Assembly: GCF_001440415.1 (NCBI RefSeq)
Contig: NZ_LLYA01000175.1
Span: 1 to 55,552, forward strand
Direction: 5' to 3'
DNA length: 55,552 nucleotides
Source of the DNA: Bradyrhizobium retamae
GTDB lineage: Bacteria; Pseudomonadota; Alphaproteobacteria; Rhizobiales; Xanthobacteraceae
Position numbers and translations under genes: made by a program. Under the pieces are notes generated by a model. The model was not told the DNA's origin, searched no databases, and saw only the letters and a program-made list of their open reading frames with translations. Positions 53,251 through 55,552 of the stretch are shown here, one piece after another. Each line of letters opens with the position of its first letter. Position 1 is the stretch's first letter.

Positions 53251-53286
53251 GTCGTCCCTGCGAACGCAGGCGAACGCAGGGACGAC
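53251..53286. repeat. Short palindrome with internal 10-bp tandem repeat
   Basis: GTCGTCCCTGCG (53251-53262) is the inverse of CGCAGGGACGAC (53275-53286). CGAACGCAGG is tandemly duplicated at 53261-53280, which suggests a recent slippage event in the loop. Confidence 0.7.
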
Positions 53287-53359
53287 ATCCTGCCTTGACT
53301 CTCACCTCCCAAATCCCGAAAAAGCCCACCGACTTTGCCCAATCCCCCGAGGAATCCCG

Positions 53360-54205
53360 ATGTCCCTGTCCGCGCTCGAATCCACCGTCAATTCCGCCTT
53401 CGATGCCCGCGACGGCATTTCGACGGCGACCAAGGGCGAGGTTCGCGAGGCCGTCGATCACGCACTCGAGCTGCTCGACAAGGGCGAGGCGCGGGTGGCC
53501 GAGCGTGAGGCCTCGGGCAAGTGGAAGGTCAATCAGTGGCTGAAAAAGGCCGTGCTGCTGTCGTTCCGCCTCAACGACATGGGCCAGATTCCTGGCGGCC
53601 CCGGCAAGGCGTCGTGGTGGGACAAGGTACCGTCGAAGTTCGAAGGCTGGGGCGAGAACCGTTTTCGCGATGCCGGTTTCCGCGCCGTGCCCGGCGCGAT
53701 CGTGCGCCGCTCGGCGTTCATCGCCCGCAACGTCGTGCTGATGCCCTCCTTCGTCAATCTCGGGGCCTATGTCGATGAGGCGACCATGATCGATACCTGG
53801 TCGACGGTCGGTTCCTGCGCGCAGATCGGCAAGCGCGTGCATATTTCCGGTGGCGTCGGTATCGGCGGCGTGCTGGAGCCGCTGCAGGCCGAGCCTGTAA
53901 TCGTCGAGGACGACTGCTTCATCGGCGCGCGCTCGGAAGTCGCCGAAGGCGTGATCGTGCGCAAGGGCGCGGTGCTGGCAATGGGCGTGTTCCTCGGCGC
54001 TTCCACCAAGATCGTCGACCGCGAGACCGGCGAAACCTTCATTGGCGAAGTGCCGGAATATTCAGTCGTAGTTCCCGGCGCCCTGCCCGGCAAACCCCTG
54101 AAGAACGGCCAACCCGGCCCATCGACGGCCTGCGCCGTAATCGTCAAGCGCGTCGACGAGCGCACCCGCGCCAAGACCAGCATCAACGAATTGCTGCGGG
54201 ATTAG
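53360..54205 (+). CDS. dapD: 2,3,4,5-tetrahydropyridine-2,6-dicarboxylate N-succinyltransferase
   Basis: This 281-residue trimeric left-handed beta-helix enzyme catalyses the succinylation step of the lysine/diaminopimelate pathway. Diagnostic features are FRAVPGAIVRRSAFIARNVV, the catalytic region YVDEATMIDTWSTVGSCAQI, GKRVHISGGVGIGGVLEPLQ and EDDCFIGARSEVAEGVIV. CGAGGAATCCCG precedes the ATG. Followed by dapE, the pathway's desuccinylase. Confidence 0.97.
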   Translation: MSLSALESTVNSAFDARDGISTATKGEVREAVDHALELLDKGEARVAEREASGKWKVNQWLKKAVLLSFRLNDMGQIPGGPGKASWWDKVPSKFEGWGENRFRDAGFRAVPGAIVRRSAFIARNVVLMPSFVNLGAYVDEATMIDTWSTVGSCAQIGKRVHISGGVGIGGVLEPLQAEPVIVEDDCFIGARSEVAEGVIVRKGAVLAMGVFLGASTKIVDRETGETFIGEVPEYSVVVPGALPGKPLKNGQPGPSTACAVIVKRVDERTRAKTSINELLRD

Positions 54206-54311
54206 GACGCGAACCTAAAATTCCTCCGATGCGACCAACCTCCGGGCCGCGGGCTTTGCCGCCACCCGGAGAAGGCTGGCCCGCCGCCGGTTTGGCGTGT
54301 TAAGCCGGGGT

Positions 54312-55478
54312 ATGAATGACGCCGTTACCATTACCCGCGACCTCGTCCGCTGCCCCTCTGTCACCCCTGCCGATGCCGGTGCGCTCGGCGTGCTCGAGCG
54401 CCTTTTGAAAGACGCCGGCTTCGAGGTGCATCGCGTCACCTTCGGCGAGCCAGGCACCGCCGATATCGACAATCTCTATGCCCGGATCGGTGACAGCGCG
54501 CCGCACATCACCTTTGCCGGACATACCGACGTGGTGCCGGCTGGCGACGAGACCGCATGGAGCCACGGCGCGTTTTCCGGCGACATCAAGGACGGTTTCC
54601 TCTATGGCCGCGGCGCGGTCGATATGAAGGGCGGCATCGCCTGCAGCGTCGCAGCCGTGCTGCAATATCTCGCCGACAACGGCGGCAAGCCCCAAAAAGA
54701 TGGCCGGGGTTCGATCTCGTTTTTGATCACTGGTGACGAAGAGGACATTTCCGTCAACGGCACAATCAAGCTTCTCAAGTGGTGCGCCGAGCGCGGCGAA
54801 AAATTCGATCATTGCGTGCTCGGCGAACCTTCCAACGTCGAGGTGCTCGGTGATTGCATCAAAATCGGCCGCCGCGGCTCGCAGTCCGGCACGCTCTATG
54901 TCGAGGGCGTGCAGGGCCATGTCGCCTATCCGCACCGCGCGTCGAACCCGGTGCCTGATATTTCGCGGCTGATCGTAGCGCTCTCCGACGAGCCGCTCGA
55001 CCATGGCAGCGCGCAGTTTCAGGCGTCCAACCTCGAATTCACTTCCGTCGATGTCGGCAATACTGCGGGTAATGTCATCCCCGGACAGGCGCGTGCAAAA
55101 TTCAACATCCGCTACAACGACAACCACACGCAGGAAAGCTTGCGCGCGCTGGTCGAGGAGCGGCTGGCAAAGGTCTGCGGCAACCGCATCCGCGCCCGCA
55201 TCGTGTGGGAATATTCCAACTCCAACGTGTTCGTGACGAAGCCGGGCGCGTTCACCGATCTCGCGGTAAGCGCGATCGAGGAAATCACCGGACGCAAGCC
55301 GGAGCTCTCGACTTCCGGCGGCACCTCGGACGCGCGTTTCATTTCGAGCTACTGCCCGGTGATCGAATTCGGCCTGGTCGGCCAGACCATGCACCAGATC
55401 GACGAACGCACGCCGGTGTCGGATCTGGAGAAGCTGACGAAGATCTATCGCGGGTTGTTGGAGCGGTATTTTGGGTAG
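54312..55478 (+). CDS. dapE: Succinyl-diaminopimelate desuccinylase
   Basis: This 388-residue dinuclear-zinc M20 peptidase-family enzyme hydrolyses N-succinyl-LL-diaminopimelate. Metal and catalytic residues: His in FAGHTDVVP, bridging Asp in GAVDMKGG, catalytic Glu and metal Glu in GDEEDISVNGT, and the terminal His in GQTMHQIDE. The dimerisation lid is the central segment (about 180-290). The start at 54312 (MNDAVTITRDLVRCPSVTPA) is preferred over 54297. It forms a lysine-pathway pair with dapD. Confidence 0.97.
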   Translation: MNDAVTITRDLVRCPSVTPADAGALGVLERLLKDAGFEVHRVTFGEPGTADIDNLYARIGDSAPHITFAGHTDVVPAGDETAWSHGAFSGDIKDGFLYGRGAVDMKGGIACSVAAVLQYLADNGGKPQKDGRGSISFLITGDEEDISVNGTIKLLKWCAERGEKFDHCVLGEPSNVEVLGDCIKIGRRGSQSGTLYVEGVQGHVAYPHRASNPVPDISRLIVALSDEPLDHGSAQFQASNLEFTSVDVGNTAGNVIPGQARAKFNIRYNDNHTQESLRALVEERLAKVCGNRIRARIVWEYSNSNVFVTKPGAFTDLAVSAIEEITGRKPELSTSGGTSDARFISSYCPVIEFGLVGQTMHQIDERTPVSDLEKLTKIYRGLLERYFG

Positions 55479-55552
55479 GCTCTCACTGTCCACCCATCCT
55501 ACGAGGCTGTGAATCTTTTCATGGCGGAGGGTCGGCGGCCATGATTCTCTGC

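Noticed and set aside
54300..55493. 397-codon minus-strand open frame opposite dapE
   Set aside because: It is a shadow of a high-GC gene; dapE carries all catalytic motifs.

Overview
The window looks like chromosomal DNA of a Bradyrhizobium-type alphaproteobacterium (order Hyphomicrobiales). It is GC-rich. It carries the alphaproteobacterial block rpmH-rnpA-yidC-engB-argB and, further on, dapD-dapE. It also has small conserved proteins and intergenic palindromes that I associate with Bradyrhizobium and Rhodopseudomonas. This assignment is by recognition and was not computed.

Left part (1-12 kb): decayed dispersed repeats at the edge, several very small genes, a VOC-fold protein, and a compact minus-strand mannose operon (phosphomannose isomerase, GT4 glycosyltransferase fused to an alpha/alpha toroid, GH130 mannosylase). 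A scarred stretch follows, with an internally deleted transglutaminase gene, a 3'-end copy of the VOC gene and a VapBC toxin-antitoxin pair with a palindromic operator. An amidase gene closes this part.

12-27 kb: a giant autotransporter of about 2,000 residues built from roughly 50 copies of a 19-residue (57 bp) repeat, divergent from a membrane-anchored winged-helix/TPR regulator. Next is a five-gene peptide ABC transporter operon with a well-spaced sigma-54 promoter, then a D-amino-acid dehydrogenase-like flavoenzyme.

27-32 kb: a type I secretion operon. A 96-residue Gly/Ala/Ser/Leu-rich protein is followed by a hairpin, the ABC exporter, the membrane fusion protein and a 307-residue low-complexity protein. 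Neither putative cargo has RTX repeats.

32-44 kb: accessory genes ending at tRNA-Arg(ACG). They include a NodD-like regulator facing a luciferase-like monooxygenase/FMN reductase/hydrolase/Bug cluster, then small-molecule-binding and stress-type proteins, and a ClpS-zinc finger-AAA+ fusion. Four genes here carry single-base frameshifts. A fifth frameshift lies at 2.5 kb, and none was noticed in the conserved segment to the right.

44-55.5 kb: core genes. These are a sensor histidine kinase, rpmH-rnpA-yidC-engB, a DUF423 protein, argB, a DUF1036 protein, a HAD nucleotidase, dapD and dapE, separated by several different palindromic intergenic repeats. The best candidates for something undescribed are the small-cargo type I secretion operon and the ClpS-ClpX-zinc-finger-AAA+ fusion.
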